DNA of 64,000 nucleotides from Bradyrhizobium sp. BRP22 (GTDB lineage Bacteria; Pseudomonadota; Alphaproteobacteria; Rhizobiales; Xanthobacteraceae). The DNA is taken from NCBI RefSeq assembly GCF_020194175.1, contig NZ_JADYVX010000024.1, positions 1 through 64,000 on the forward strand, read 5' to 3'. Position numbers and translations under genes: made by a program. A model generated the notes under the pieces. The model was not told the DNA's origin. It did not search any database and saw nothing but the letters and a program-made list of their open reading frames with translations. Of this stretch, positions 1 to 9,407 are shown piece after piece. How positions within the stretch are numbered: the first letter of the stretch is position 1; each line of letters begins with the position of its first letter.

Positions 1-270
1 ACTTCGAAGGCTCTGCTGCCACTGAGCTCGCATGGCTGCTCATCGCCCATCTGAGGCTCCTAATTCGCCGCCTGGCCAGACCTTGAAGACGTCTTACGCT
101 TTTTTGAGTCAGGCTCTCAGGATGAGGTCTGATTTCGCGGCGGAATTAGACCCTCAAGGTGAGGAGCGCCGCTTGCGGCGCGTCTCGAACCATGAGGCCC
201 GCCTTCGTCCACAGCCACTAACGAGCTATATACGGTAGCCCTGCCTGCAAGCGGCAAAGGGAGTGCAAGC
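1..270. other. Gene-free window edge with a diverged intergenic repeat
   Basis: No convincing gene is seen here. Bases about 112-208 hold a diverged copy of the 'CTCAGGATGAGG ... CGTCTCGAACCATGAGG' palindromic repeat, which also occurs near 40979, 56091 and 56399. The segment lies downstream of the exporter that ends at 271 on the minus strand. The small plus-strand ORF at 32-238 runs through the repeat and is not believed. Confidence 0.6.
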
Positions 271-2658
271 TCACTCCGCCGCTTTCGCCTGCGGCGGCGG
301 CGTGGCCGTGCCGCGCAGTTTTTCCGACAGGTTGATCAGGAACATCGCGGTCGGCCGGAGGATGAAGAGGTCGGCGACGAGGGCTGCGATCATCGAGAAG
401 GCGGAGAGCCAGCCGAACAGGCGCAGCGAGGGCAGGTCGGAGAACACGGTCACGACCAGGCCGCAGGCCAGAACCACCGTGGTCAGGATCAGCGCGGGTC
501 CGACCAGCACGGTCGCGCGCTCCACCGCGAGCGCCGCACTGATGCCGGGCTTGCGCTCGAGCCGCAAGCGGTTGAGGAAGTGGATGGTCGCGGAGAGACC
601 GAGGCCGAACGATACCGTCAGCGCCACGACACTCGCAAATTGCAGGCCTTCGCCGAGCAGCCACAACACCGTTCCCGACAGCACAACGGGGAAGATGCCC
701 GGCAGGATGCAGGAGAACATCACGACGACGGAGCGGAAGGCGAGCCCGATGAAGATCGCGACCAGGGCGAACTCGATCGTCAGCCCGTGGTTGAGTTTCT
801 CGATCATGCTGGCGCTGTTGCGCGCCGCGATCGCGGACAGGCCGGTGACGGCGATTTCGTAGCCGGGATGCTCGGCGCGCACCTTGTCAAGCGCATGGTC
901 GAGCTTGTCGACCACCGGCAGGATCTCGCTTGAATCGAGATCGGGCACGCGGCCGGACACCACCACGGCATCCTGATTCGCCGAGATGAAGCGGCGCACC
1001 AGATGTTCGGGGATGACGCTGACATATTGTTTGAGCGTCGCGACGTCGGTTGAACCCGCCTTCTCGGCAAGCCAGCGGCGCAGCGTTTCCAGCGACCAGA
1101 CATTGCCGACGCCGGCCGCGCCTTCGACCGTGGAGTGAACTTCCGCGATCACCTTCAAGGTCTCGGGCGAGTAGAGCGATGCGCCCTTCGGGAATTCGAC
1201 CAGCACGTCGATCGGATTGGCGCCAGTCAGCTTGGCATCAAGCCGATTGCTGGCCTCGACCGCCTGCCGCTTGTCCGGCACCTGATCGGCAAGCCGATAG
1301 CGCGGCTCGAGACTGGCATAGACGATGCCAAGGCCGCCGACGAAGATCAGCGCGACCAAGCTGAACAGCCCCGGCCGGCTGACCATGCGCACCGCGATCC
1401 AGTAGCAGAAATTGCGCAGCGCCTGCACGCCGGCATCCGCGCTCTGGAACTTGACCGCGAAGATACGCTCGTTGCGCACGAACAGCACCCCGAATACCGG
1501 CACCAGCGACAACACCGCGAGCAGCGCGATGATGGTGGCGGCAAGGCCCGCCTCGCCGAATTTGCGGATCAGGTCGGAATCGGAGAACTGCAGCGCGATG
1601 AAGGAAATGCCGGCGGTCGCGTGCGTCAGCACGCAAGCCGGCCCCACCACCAGGACCGCATTGGTGAACGCGCTGAGCTTGTCCTGCCCCGCGATCAGCC
1701 GGTCGCGCGCCGCGAAAGTGAGCTGCATCGAGTCGGAGAAGCTGATCACCATGATGAGCGGCGTCATTACGTTGAGGAACATGTTGAGATTGAAATTGGC
1801 CCAGCCGAGACCGCCGAGCGCAAGCAGGATCGCGATCATCGGCGGGAACGCCGCCACCACCATGAAGGAGATCTTGCGGAAGAAGATGATCGCGATGATG
1901 CAGCCGGCGAGGATGCCGAGGACATTGTAGGTCAGCCCGTCGCGCTCGACCGCGTTGCGGATCTCGAGCTGCATGACCGGCACGCCAGAGAGCTGGGCGT
2001 CGAGGCCGCTGCCGGAGAGATCGTCGGCCATCACCTTGCGGATCTCGCCGATCACGGTGCTCAGCTTGTTGCTCGAGACCACTTCGGGATCGACCGACAG
2101 CACGATCAGCGCCAGCGTGCCGTCCTCCGACAACAATTTGCCGCGGATGATCTCGTTGGATTTTACCGTCTCGACGAACTTGTCGTAGGCCTCGCCTTCC
2201 GGCAGGTCGTTGGGGAATAGCGCCGCCGGCAGTTTGCCGGGCTCCGGCGCCTGCCGTGCCGAGAACAGCGAGACCAGGCCGCGCACGCCCTCGACGAGCT
2301 GCAGGTCGGTGACCATGTCGCGCAATTTCTCGAGGTTGTCGCGCGCCAGCAGCGTCTTGCCCTCGACCACGACCAGCACGTCGAACTCGGTCGCGGGGAA
2401 GCGCTTCGTCACCTCCTCGTACTGCTTGTAGTCCTTGGTGTCGGAGCGGAACAACTGCGACAGCGAATCATCGATCTTGATCCGCTGCACGCCGAACACG
2501 GCCGCGATCATCAGCGCGATCAGCACGATCAGCGAGACCACCGGCGCCTTGACCGCGATCAGCCCGATGCGCTCCAGCCCGAAAGCAATGCTGGGTCCTT
2601 GCGGCGGCTCCTCGACCTTTCCAACGTGGACCTGACTTTCGAAGTTCTTTTCGGGCAT
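271..2658 (-). CDS. MMPL/RND-superfamily exporter, possibly hopanoid or lipid transport
   Basis: The 795-residue membrane protein has the MMPL/SSD-type RND layout. A short cytosolic N-terminus leads to TM1 (about 30-55), followed by a large periplasmic loop. A bundle of TM helices lies around residues 240-400, and a second TM/loop/bundle repeat runs from about 430 to 780. Family members export lipids or other hydrophobic molecules using proton motive force. The ATG at 2658 has only a weak upstream purine stretch. The gene lies 477 bp downstream of hpnP on the same strand. Because the hopanoid exporter HpnN is an RND protein of this general type, a hopanoid link is possible, but this is inference from position: it is shorter than typical HpnN (about 860 residues) and could be a general MMPL paralogue. 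Confidence 0.8.
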   Translation of the reverse strand: MPEKNFESQVHVGKVEEPPQGPSIAFGLERIGLIAVKAPVVSLIVLIALMIAAVFGVQRIKIDDSLSQLFRSDTKDYKQYEEVTKRFPATEFDVLVVVEGKTLLARDNLEKLRDMVTDLQLVEGVRGLVSLFSARQAPEPGKLPAALFPNDLPEGEAYDKFVETVKSNEIIRGKLLSEDGTLALIVLSVDPEVVSSNKLSTVIGEIRKVMADDLSGSGLDAQLSGVPVMQLEIRNAVERDGLTYNVLGILAGCIIAIIFFRKISFMVVAAFPPMIAILLALGGLGWANFNLNMFLNVMTPLIMVISFSDSMQLTFAARDRLIAGQDKLSAFTNAVLVVGPACVLTHATAGISFIALQFSDSDLIRKFGEAGLAATIIALLAVLSLVPVFGVLFVRNERIFAVKFQSADAGVQALRNFCYWIAVRMVSRPGLFSLVALIFVGGLGIVYASLEPRYRLADQVPDKRQAVEASNRLDAKLTGANPIDVLVEFPKGASLYSPETLKVIAEVHSTVEGAAGVGNVWSLETLRRWLAEKAGSTDVATLKQYVSVIPEHLVRRFISANQDAVVVSGRVPDLDSSEILPVVDKLDHALDKVRAEHPGYEIAVTGLSAIAARNSASMIEKLNHGLTIEFALVAIFIGLAFRSVVVMFSCILPGIFPVVLSGTVLWLLGEGLQFASVVALTVSFGLGLSATIHFLNRLRLERKPGISAALAVERATVLVGPALILTTVVLACGLVVTVFSDLPSLRLFGWLSAFSMIAALVADLFILRPTAMFLINLSEKLRGTATPPPQAKAAE

Positions 2659-3135
2659 GCCCTGTCCAGTTCTGAAATCGGCGCGAATTGTCTAGCTTGG
2701 TTGCGGGCGCGAGGAACGCTCGACGGCCACTTCCATCGGCACTAGTCCTTGAAAACATGGAAGTATTGACCGGCGCCGGTTTTACAGGCCCCTCCCCCGC
2801 GCCGCAAGCTTGAGGGAGAGGTCAAATCCGCGTGTGCGGTACAAAAATCGCCATTAAGTATCGGATTTGTCACAGGGCGTGAGCGGATCTGGCCGAAGTA
2901 GATCCTGCTCTCATCTCCTTGTTCGAACGTGATCTTTTCGGAAGGCAAGTCCCGCCGTCCCGGATCATGAGTTCAGGGCGCGCCGAGCTGCGGCGGAATG
3001 CCTCCGCTCCGTCCTTCAACGCAACGTCGGTGAGCCCGCGGGTCAGCCCCTCGCGCGCCAGCCACGCGATTCGGTATGCCACCGACTTGTAGCCAGGGCC
3101 TGCGCGGGCAGTGAAAGGGACAGCGTCATTTCCGG
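2659..3135. other. Intergenic region with a degenerate palindromic repeat
   Basis: No gene is supported. The region lies between the hpnP stop and the exporter start, so it should contain the exporter promoter, but no clear -35/-10 pair was identified. Bases 2921-2970 are a degenerate copy of the repeat family that is intact at 6942-6992: GATCTTTTCGGAAGG followed by CCCGGATCATGA. A 68-residue minus-strand ORF at 2742-2948 is translated largely from this repeat and is rejected. Confidence 0.6.
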
Positions 3136-4722
3136 CTACTCGGCGGGCACGGAGGCCTCGCGCAGCCGGATCGAATAGTTCGACGCGTTCTGCTGGCCGC
3201 TCGAGGCCGCGCGCGCGAACGTGATCAGGTGATGCGCGATCATCGAAGATGCGATCAATCCCTCGATGTCGCCGCGCCGGAGCCGCCCGAGCGCGAACTT
3301 CCAGAATGTCCGCTTGTAGTCGCCGAGCACGCCGACCTGCCAGAAGATGTTGCGCAGCATGATCAGCCCGCGCCGGATATTGGCCCAGCTCTTCCTTTCC
3401 GGGCTGACCGGAGCCTTCACGCGGTTGGCATAGGTGTAGTTGCACTGGTGCTCGTAGCGAGCGAACAGCTTTTCGGGCTCGTAGGCCACCTCCATGCACC
3501 GCTTCCAGGAATCGATGACCTGGTCGTAGGGCAAGAGGAACTCGACGTTGGAATCGCGGCTGTCGTCGTCGACCAGGCGTCCCTCGCGTTCGAGCCGGTC
3601 CCAGAGCGGCGTCTTCGGCAGCGCCTGCAGCAGGTTGATCGTCAATAGCGGAATCTGGGATTGATCGACGAAAGTGAGCAGCGCATCCGGGGTCTCCGGC
3701 TTGTCGGTGTCCAGCCCCATGATGATGCCGGAGACCACCTCCATGCCGTAGGAATTGATGGTCTGGATGCCTTCCAGGATCGGGACCATCATGTTGTGGT
3801 CCTTATGCATCGCCTTCAGCGCATCGGGATCGGGCGTCTCGATGCCGCAGAAGATGGTGACGAAGAAGGCTTCGCGCATCTTCTCGAGGATCTCGGGCCG
3901 CTTGGCGATGTTCAGCGTCGCCTCGCAGGCGAGCCGCACGACATAACCGGTCCTCTTCTGCCACTCGATCAGATGCGGCAACAGGTCCAGCGTCGCCTTG
4001 CGGTTGCCGATGAAATTGTCGTCGACGAAATAGATCGTGTCGGTCATGCCGCATTCGCGCAGCCGGTCGAGCTCGGCGACGATCTGCTGCGGCGTCTTCA
4101 GGCGAGGGTTGCGGCCGTAGAGGCCGGGTATATCGCAGAACTCGCACTGATAGGGGCATCCGCTGGAGAACTGGATGCTGCCGAGGAAATAGCGTTTTGT
4201 CTCGGCGAGTTCGTAGGCCGGGATCGGAAACTCCGTCATCGGCACACGATCTGCGGTCCTCAGAACCACCTGCTCGGCGGGACGCGACGGATCGCGCGCG
4301 AGCCGCGCTATCAGCTCATCGGTGGCGTCGCCGAGCTCGCCGACATGGAGATAATCGAAGGACGGATAATAGTCCGGGCAGGCGCTGACCGAAGGGCCGC
4401 CGAGGGCGACGGCGAGATCGAAGGCATGCGCACGGCGGCAGATGTCATTCATGTGATGGCGCTGGATGTGCATGCCGCTGACGAATACCGCCTCCGCCCA
4501 TTCGAAATCTTCCTTGCGGGCCGGGCGGATGTTCTCGTCGACGAAGCGGACCTGCCAGTTTTCGGGCAGGTAGGCCGCAATCAGCAAAAGCCCCTGCGGC
4601 GGCATGAAGGCCTTGACGCCGTCGGTCAACGGATAGGCGTATTCGAACGTACCGAATGCCGATGTGTAGCGCGGGAAGACGCAAAGGATGCGTCGTGCCG
4701 TCTCGATGCCCTCAGCTCTCAT
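3136..4722 (-). CDS. hpnP: Hopanoid C-2 methylase HpnP (B12-binding radical SAM)
   Basis: HpnP methylates C-2 of the hopanoid A-ring, producing 2-methylhopanoids of the outer membrane. An N-terminal cobalamin-binding-like domain (about 1-165) contains PPQGLLLIAAYLPE and GMHIQRHHMNDICRRAH. The radical SAM core has the 4Fe-4S motif GCPYQCEFCDIPG, with Cys189, Cys193 and Cys196 when counted from the start chosen here, followed by YFVDDNFIGNRKA. From memory the whole protein reads very like HpnP of Rhodopseudomonas palustris. I chose the ATG at 4722 (528 residues) because AAGGAAG sits about 6 nt upstream and MRAEGIETARRILCVFPRY is where the family normally begins; an open extension to 4812 lacks such support. 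It is the first gene of the pair with the downstream exporter. Confidence 0.9.
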   Translation of the reverse strand: MRAEGIETARRILCVFPRYTSAFGTFEYAYPLTDGVKAFMPPQGLLLIAAYLPENWQVRFVDENIRPARKEDFEWAEAVFVSGMHIQRHHMNDICRRAHAFDLAVALGGPSVSACPDYYPSFDYLHVGELGDATDELIARLARDPSRPAEQVVLRTADRVPMTEFPIPAYELAETKRYFLGSIQFSSGCPYQCEFCDIPGLYGRNPRLKTPQQIVAELDRLRECGMTDTIYFVDDNFIGNRKATLDLLPHLIEWQKRTGYVVRLACEATLNIAKRPEILEKMREAFFVTIFCGIETPDPDALKAMHKDHNMMVPILEGIQTINSYGMEVVSGIIMGLDTDKPETPDALLTFVDQSQIPLLTINLLQALPKTPLWDRLEREGRLVDDDSRDSNVEFLLPYDQVIDSWKRCMEVAYEPEKLFARYEHQCNYTYANRVKAPVSPERKSWANIRRGLIMLRNIFWQVGVLGDYKRTFWKFALGRLRRGDIEGLIASSMIAHHLITFARAASSGQQNASNYSIRLREASVPAE

Positions 4723-5166
4723 CAAAACTTCCTTAAGACGAGCCCAAAACAAATATAAGCACGGCACCAGACGCTGGGCCAGAAATTGCTCAAGATTGTG
4801 GCGTGATGCCAACGCCGCAAGGGCATGACCGGTTGTCGACGGCAGCGACAGGACGGGAAGCGGATTCGGGCGATCAGGCGCGGGGCAGATTCGGGTAGCA
4901 GCCCTGCACGATCGGCAAGCGGGGCCGGCGCGGATGAACTAAGCCGGGCCGATGAAGCCGACCATGCTGTTGACCGGCAAAGGCTGGAAGCACGCATGGG
5001 CGCGGGCCTCGCAGGCCTGCTTCGACGCCGTGACGGGCATTGGCCGACAGCGCCGGGGTCACTTGGTTGCAATGCGGAAAACTTCGCGAATTAAGAATTT
5101 CTCCACTAAAATTCTACATCATTTTACCGGCCGTCGGTGCTCACCGGCCGATCTGGAGTGCCGCGA
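4723..5166. promoter_or_regulatory. Divergent hpnP / chemotaxis-receptor intergenic region
   Basis: These 444 bp separate two divergent genes and must hold both promoters. An AT-rich patch at 5088-5135 contains a 7-bp inverted repeat, AGAATTT (5094-5100) and AAATTCT (5109-5115), placed about 50 bp before the receptor start. I looked for the GGAAC -35 element of EcfG-type general stress promoters on the hpnP side, because hpnP of R. palustris is known to be EcfG-controlled, and did not find it. Confidence 0.35.
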
Positions 5167-6915
5167 ATGGCTGAAATCACGACATCCCCCCACCCGTCCC
5201 CTGTCCGCGCCATGGCGTCCCGGCTTTCGCTTGCCGCCAGGCTGTACGCGATCTTTGCGCTGTTTGCGGTGCTGACTGCGGCCATCACCTTCCTGTCCGA
5301 CTACAACAGCCGCCGGAATGCCGAACTCACGGAAGCCGTGGAAACGGCGAGCCGCGCGGCGCTGAATGTCGAGCGGGTCAATTCGCTCGTCTATGCGGTG
5401 GTGATGGAATCCCGCGGCATCTACATGTCGACGGATCCGGCCGCGGTGAAGAAATACGGCGATGGGCTGCTCAAGTTCAACGAGCGTATCCTCGCCCTAG
5501 TCAAGAGCTGGGAGCAGATCGTCCAGGCCGACGATGCCGAGCAGTTCGCCGCCTTCAAGAAGCGCATCGAGCAGTTCGTCGAGTTCCGCAAGGAGCTGGT
5601 GCGCCGCGGCGTCGAGATCGGCGCCGCCGCCGGCCGCGAATGGGGCGACAATGACGCCAACCGCGAGGTGCGCACGGCTCTGAACAAGGACCTGGAGGCG
5701 CTGTCGAAGGTCTATGCCGAGCGCGGCAAGAAGCTGGCGCAGGAGACCGACACCAACCGCACCATGGCCCTCCTCCTGACCGGCCTTGGCGGCCTGGCGC
5801 TGGTTCTGGTGGTGCTCGGCGTGCTGATCATCGCGCGCTCGGTCGCCCGGCCGCTGTCGGCGATCACCACAACGATCAGACAGGTTGCGGAAGGCGAGGA
5901 GAATGTCGCGGTTCCCCACACGCGGCGCGGCGACGAGATCGGAGCGCTGGCGCGCGCGATCGAGATCTTCCGCGAGGCGATGCAGCGCAACCGCAACCTC
6001 AATTCGCAGGTGCTGCAGGAATCGAAGGCCCGCGACGAGCGCACCAGGCACATCGAAGCCTCGGTGGAAGCGTTCCGCGAGGCGATCGGCGCTGTGCTGC
6101 GCGCGGTCAACGACAATGCGGCCTCGATGCGCGACACGGCGCAGACCATTGCCAGCGTCGCATCTGACGCCAGCGATCGCGCGGTGACGGCTGCCGGCGC
6201 CACCACGCAGGCCCCAAACAATGTCTCCGCCGTCGCCAGCGCCGCCGAAGAACTCTCGGCGTCGGTGCAGGAGATCGGCCGCCAGGTGCGCCAGTCCGCC
6301 GGCGCGGTCGAGCAGGCCGGCCAGCGCACTGACAGGTCGGTCGCCGAGATCGAAGGGCTTGCCGCCGCGACCCAGCGCATCGACGGCGTGCTCACGCTGA
6401 TCCAGGCGATCGCCGAGCAGACCAACCTGCTCGCGCTCAACGCCACCATCGAGGCTGCGCGCGCCGGCGATGCCGGCCGCGGCTTTGCCGTCGTCGCCCA
6501 TGAGGTCAAGGCGCTGGCCGAACAGACGGCCAAGGCCACCGCCGATATCGGCGAGAATGTCGGCATGATCCAGGCCTCGACGCGCAATTCGGTCGAGGCG
6601 GTGCGCGAGATCGGCAACGCCGTGCGCGAAATCAACGCGGTGACATCGAATATCGCGAGCGCCGTCGGTGAGCAGGATGCCGCGACGCGCGAGATCTCGA
6701 TCAATGCGCAGGCGGCCGCGCAGGGCAATGAGACGCTGGTGGTCAATATCGGCTCACTCAGCGAAGCCATGGGCAAGACATCGGTCGCAGCCGAATCCGT
6801 GCTGACCGCGTCCAGCAAGCTGACTGCGACGGCGGAGACGCTGTCGCGCGAGGTCGAGAGCTTCTTCCGCAACCTGCGCGCAGATCCGATCGAAGACACG
6901 CGGAAGAGCGCGTGA
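5167..6915 (+). CDS. Methyl-accepting chemotaxis protein
   Basis: This is a transmembrane chemoreceptor that signals through CheW/CheA. TM1 covers about residues 26-45. It is followed by an alpha-helical periplasmic sensor of about 150 residues, TM2 (about 199-222), a HAMP domain (ARSVARPLSAITTTI) and a cytoplasmic signalling domain with the conserved hairpin tip EQTNLLALNATIEAARAG. The sensor looks like a four-helix-bundle type, so the ligand cannot be named. The chosen ATG at 5167 (582 residues) has GGAG 8-9 nt upstream; an ATG 30 bp earlier is less well placed. No che genes are nearby, so it is an orphan receptor. A second receptor gene lies at the far end of the window. Confidence 0.92.
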   Translation: MAEITTSPHPSPVRAMASRLSLAARLYAIFALFAVLTAAITFLSDYNSRRNAELTEAVETASRAALNVERVNSLVYAVVMESRGIYMSTDPAAVKKYGDGLLKFNERILALVKSWEQIVQADDAEQFAAFKKRIEQFVEFRKELVRRGVEIGAAAGREWGDNDANREVRTALNKDLEALSKVYAERGKKLAQETDTNRTMALLLTGLGGLALVLVVLGVLIIARSVARPLSAITTTIRQVAEGEENVAVPHTRRGDEIGALARAIEIFREAMQRNRNLNSQVLQESKARDERTRHIEASVEAFREAIGAVLRAVNDNAASMRDTAQTIASVASDASDRAVTAAGATTQAPNNVSAVASAAEELSASVQEIGRQVRQSAGAVEQAGQRTDRSVAEIEGLAAATQRIDGVLTLIQAIAEQTNLLALNATIEAARAGDAGRGFAVVAHEVKALAEQTAKATADIGENVGMIQASTRNSVEAVREIGNAVREINAVTSNIASAVGEQDAATREISINAQAAAQGNETLVVNIGSLSEAMGKTSVAAESVLTASSKLTATAETLSREVESFFRNLRADPIEDTRKSA

Positions 6916-6941
6916 TCAAGCGATCCAATTAGCTATTTGTT

Positions 6942-6992
6942 CGAGCATGATCTTTTCGGAAAACCTGTCTCCATTTTTCCGGATCATGCTCT
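6942..6992. repeat. Palindromic repeat family A (GCATGATC), likely bidirectional terminator
   Basis: The arms AGCATGATC and GATCATGCT flank CGGAAAA and TTTTTCCG, giving a long imperfect hairpin between the convergent chemoreceptor and FGE-like genes. Related copies lie at 2921-2970 (decayed) and 48390-48439. The stop codon of the FGE-like gene directly abuts the element. The position suggests transcription termination in both directions. Confidence 0.8.
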
Positions 6993-7974
6993 AGCGAGAC
7001 GCGGAAACGGGTGACCGCAGCACGCACCGGAAGCCGACATGGCTCGTGGAGGCGTCAACCGCCTCGGCATGTCGCGCGGCGGGACGATAGCGGCGGCTGT
7101 AGTTTGGCGCTGAGAGATGCGAGCCGCCCTTGAGCACCTTGCGCGGAATGCGCGCCCGCGGGCGCGCCGGATCGTAGCTCGCCTCCTTGCGGCCGCCGAT
7201 AGGATTGTGCGGAACGCCGTGCTGCGCGTCAACTTCGTGGTGTGCCGACCACCAGTCGGTCGTCCACTCCCAGACATTGCCGATCATGTCATGGACGCCA
7301 TAGCCGTTTGGCGGAAATGCCGTCACCGGCGAGGTGCGGTCATAGCCGTCCTCGCACAAATTCTGCACGGGGAAATTGCCCTGCCAGGTATTGGCCATGT
7401 GGATGCCGCCGGGCATCAGCGCATTGCCCCAGGCATATTCCTCATCCTCGAGCCCGCCACGCGCGGCGAATTCCCACTCCGCTTCCGTCGGCAATTCCTT
7501 TCCGACCCATTTCGCGTAAGCCAATGCGTCGGCGTAAGTGATGTGCACGACCGGATGACTGCCGAGCACGTTGATGTTGGTCTTGGGACCATAGGGATGC
7601 CGCCAGTTGGCACCGGGCACGAAGGTCCACCACTGGCTGATATCGCGCAAATCGCGCACGCGCCGCGGCGCGGTGAAGACGAGCGAGCCGGCCTGACGTA
7701 TGTCCGGCGGCGCATCCGGATCGTTCGCCGGACCGGGCGGTATCTCCGCCGCGGTGATGTAGCCGGTCGCGAGCACGAACTCGCGGAATTGCCAATTGGT
7801 GACCGGCGTCCGGTCGATCCAGAATCCGTCCACCGACACGCGATGCGATGGCGCCTCCTCGGGGTAATGATGGTCCGATCCCATCCGGTACATGCCGCCG
7901 GGAATCCAGACCATGTCCTCGGTCCGGAGATCATCCGGCTGATGGTGACTGCACTCGGTCTCTGCCCGAAACAT
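6991..7974 (-). CDS. Formylglycine-generating enzyme family protein with both catalytic Cys replaced by Ser
   Basis: The 327-residue protein is a full-length SUMF1/FGE-sulfatase domain protein. It opens with MVWIPGGMYRMGSD and contains ELPTEAEWEFAARGG, GNVWEWTTDWW and the C-terminal RRYRPAARH and SHVGFRC motifs. Classical FGE oxidises a sulfatase cysteine to formylglycine using a C-x4-C copper-binding pair located just before RYR. Here that segment reads SHLSAPNYSRRYRP, with Ser288 and Ser293 at exactly the two cysteine positions; the codons are TCA and AGC. The rest of the fold is intact, so this is not simple decay. No sulfatase gene lies nearby. It may be inactive, a binding protein, or a different oxidoreductase such as an EgtB/PvdO-type member. 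It is divergent from an AraC-type regulator. Confidence 0.85.
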   Translation of the reverse strand: MFRAETECSHHQPDDLRTEDMVWIPGGMYRMGSDHHYPEEAPSHRVSVDGFWIDRTPVTNWQFREFVLATGYITAAEIPPGPANDPDAPPDIRQAGSLVFTAPRRVRDLRDISQWWTFVPGANWRHPYGPKTNINVLGSHPVVHITYADALAYAKWVGKELPTEAEWEFAARGGLEDEEYAWGNALMPGGIHMANTWQGNFPVQNLCEDGYDRTSPVTAFPPNGYGVHDMIGNVWEWTTDWWSAHHEVDAQHGVPHNPIGGRKEASYDPARPRARIPRKVLKGGSHLSAPNYSRRYRPAARHAEAVDASTSHVGFRCVLRSPVSASR

Positions 7975-8404
7975 GGCGCCAACTCTGCGCGGTGCCGCGC
8001 CCCTTCCGGTTCAAGCGCCGCCAGCCCAGCGGCAGCAACAGGTGAGCCCCTTTTCTTGTCGTATGAGGCTGCCGTGAGCGCAGCCGTCCCCGTCGCGCGT
8101 GATGCGATCCACGCCGACCGGATCACGTGCCTGCTCTGGTTGAGGGTTGGACGATAAACCAACTCGGCAAGCCTGTGACGTGCAGATTGTGCCAATTTTC
8201 GGCAAGCAGGCTTACAGCCGCAACGCGATCCCCCTGCGGTTGCGAACGCTTTGGCTAAAATTCAGTGAAAATTGCTGCCGCACCCGCGCCATCACGAAAC
8301 CCGAATCGCCGCGGCAAATCGGTGCCAGGGTGTGGCAGGAACTTCCCCGTTTCCGACTTGTTGTCGGGACCGGCACTGCCCCACCGCGCGTGGGGGGAAG
8401 CAAC
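7975..8404. promoter_or_regulatory. Divergent FGE-like / AraC-type regulator intergenic region
   Basis: No gene is supported in these 430 bp between the two start codons. Open frames here, such as the N-terminal extension of the regulator ORF back to 8147, read like non-coding sequence. No clear promoter hexamers or dyads were identified. The arrangement fits a regulator acting on the divergent FGE-like gene. Confidence 0.35.
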
Positions 8405-9394
8405 ATGGCGCAACGTCTTTCGGTCAACATCTCCAATCTTGATGGCTTCGAGGGCATGCACCACGGCGTCAAGGGCAGCCATGTCGACGTCATGCAGATC
8501 GGACGTGGCAGGTTGCGCGGGACCCTGTCTCATGTCGGCATCGGAGATTTCTCGCTGAGCATCGGCTCGTTCAATCTCGGCCTGCGCACGCAGCGTATCT
8601 CGACCGATGACAGGCTGATTGTTGGAATGCTGCTTGATGCCGAAGACCGTGTCACGCACTGGTCGTTCGACATGCGTCCGTCCGACGTCCTGGTGATCCC
8701 GCCGCTGGTCGAGCATGATGGAATCTTCCACGGCGCATCCACCTATGCGGCGGTCCGCCTCGACCTTGCCAATCTCGGCGCCGTCTTCGGCGGCGACGCG
8801 CGGCTCAGCGATCCCGCCCATTGGCTGCAGAAGAGCCACTATCGCGCAAACGATGGGGTCGGCATGGCCGGAGCGCGCCGGCTGCCCCAGATCATCTCAA
8901 GTCTCACCCAACACCAGTCGGCGCTTTCGGACGATGCGGCCGAATTCTGGAAGCGCGCCATCGTCGACTGCATGACGGGCACCATCATCAATTCGCTGCC
9001 GCCGGACGATCGCGGATATTTGCCGTCAGCGATGAAGCTCGTTCGCCGCGTCGAAGACTATCTCGATACGGTGGGTCCGAGGCCGGTGCACATTTCCGAG
9101 ATCTGCGCCGAATTCAGCCTGTCGCGGCGCGGACTTCACCGTGCCTTTCACGAGGTGTTCGGCATCGGCCCCGTGACATTCCTGCGCCACAAGCGCCTGT
9201 GCGCCATCCATTCCATGCTGAGGGAAAGCACGCCGGGAGAGGTCACGGTCGGCGAAGTCGCGATGCAGCAGGGCTTTGTCGAGCTCGGACGGTTCGCGCA
9301 ATATTACAGAAACCTGTTCGGCGAGTACCCGTCCGAGACGCTGCGCGGCAAGCGCGCGGGCGGACTGCCATCGTCCGCCGCCGTATTTCGCTGA
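8405..9394 (+). CDS. AraC-family transcriptional regulator
   Basis: The protein has 329 residues from the ATG at 8405, which is preceded by the strong ribosome binding site GGGGGGAAG. The N-terminal 200 residues form an effector-sensing region with no clear family signature (MRPSDVLVIPPLVEHDG looks like a cupin-like strand pair). The C-terminal 100 residues carry the paired AraC helix-turn-helix, VHISEICAEFSLSRRGLHRA and VGEVAMQQGFVELGRFAQYY, ending in FGEYPSETLR. That second half is typical of EutR-like regulators that end FGxxPSxxLR. The gene is divergent from the FGE-like gene, so local control of that gene is plausible. It converges on the transglutaminase operon with only 13 bp between stops. 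Confidence 0.88.
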   Translation: MAQRLSVNISNLDGFEGMHHGVKGSHVDVMQIGRGRLRGTLSHVGIGDFSLSIGSFNLGLRTQRISTDDRLIVGMLLDAEDRVTHWSFDMRPSDVLVIPPLVEHDGIFHGASTYAAVRLDLANLGAVFGGDARLSDPAHWLQKSHYRANDGVGMAGARRLPQIISSLTQHQSALSDDAAEFWKRAIVDCMTGTIINSLPPDDRGYLPSAMKLVRRVEDYLDTVGPRPVHISEICAEFSLSRRGLHRAFHEVFGIGPVTFLRHKRLCAIHSMLRESTPGEVTVGEVAMQQGFVELGRFAQYYRNLFGEYPSETLRGKRAGGLPSSAAVFR

Positions 9395-9407
9395 GCATGT
9401 GACGGCG

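Noticed and set aside
1135..2220. Long plus-strand ORF of 361 codons antisense to the exporter
   Set aside because: High-GC antisense frame with a His/Arg/Asp-rich composition typical of shadows. The minus strand has a clear membrane protein.
271..2658. Direct naming of the exporter as HpnN
   Set aside because: It is shorter than typical HpnN and does not read like the N-terminal sequence I recall for HpnN. Only position supports the link.
2742..2948. 68-residue minus-strand ORF
   Set aside because: Its N-terminal half is translated from the degenerate family A repeat and it has no ribosome binding site or family resemblance.
4723..5166. EcfG-type promoter for hpnP
   Set aside because: No GGAAC -35 element was found upstream of hpnP on the correct strand.
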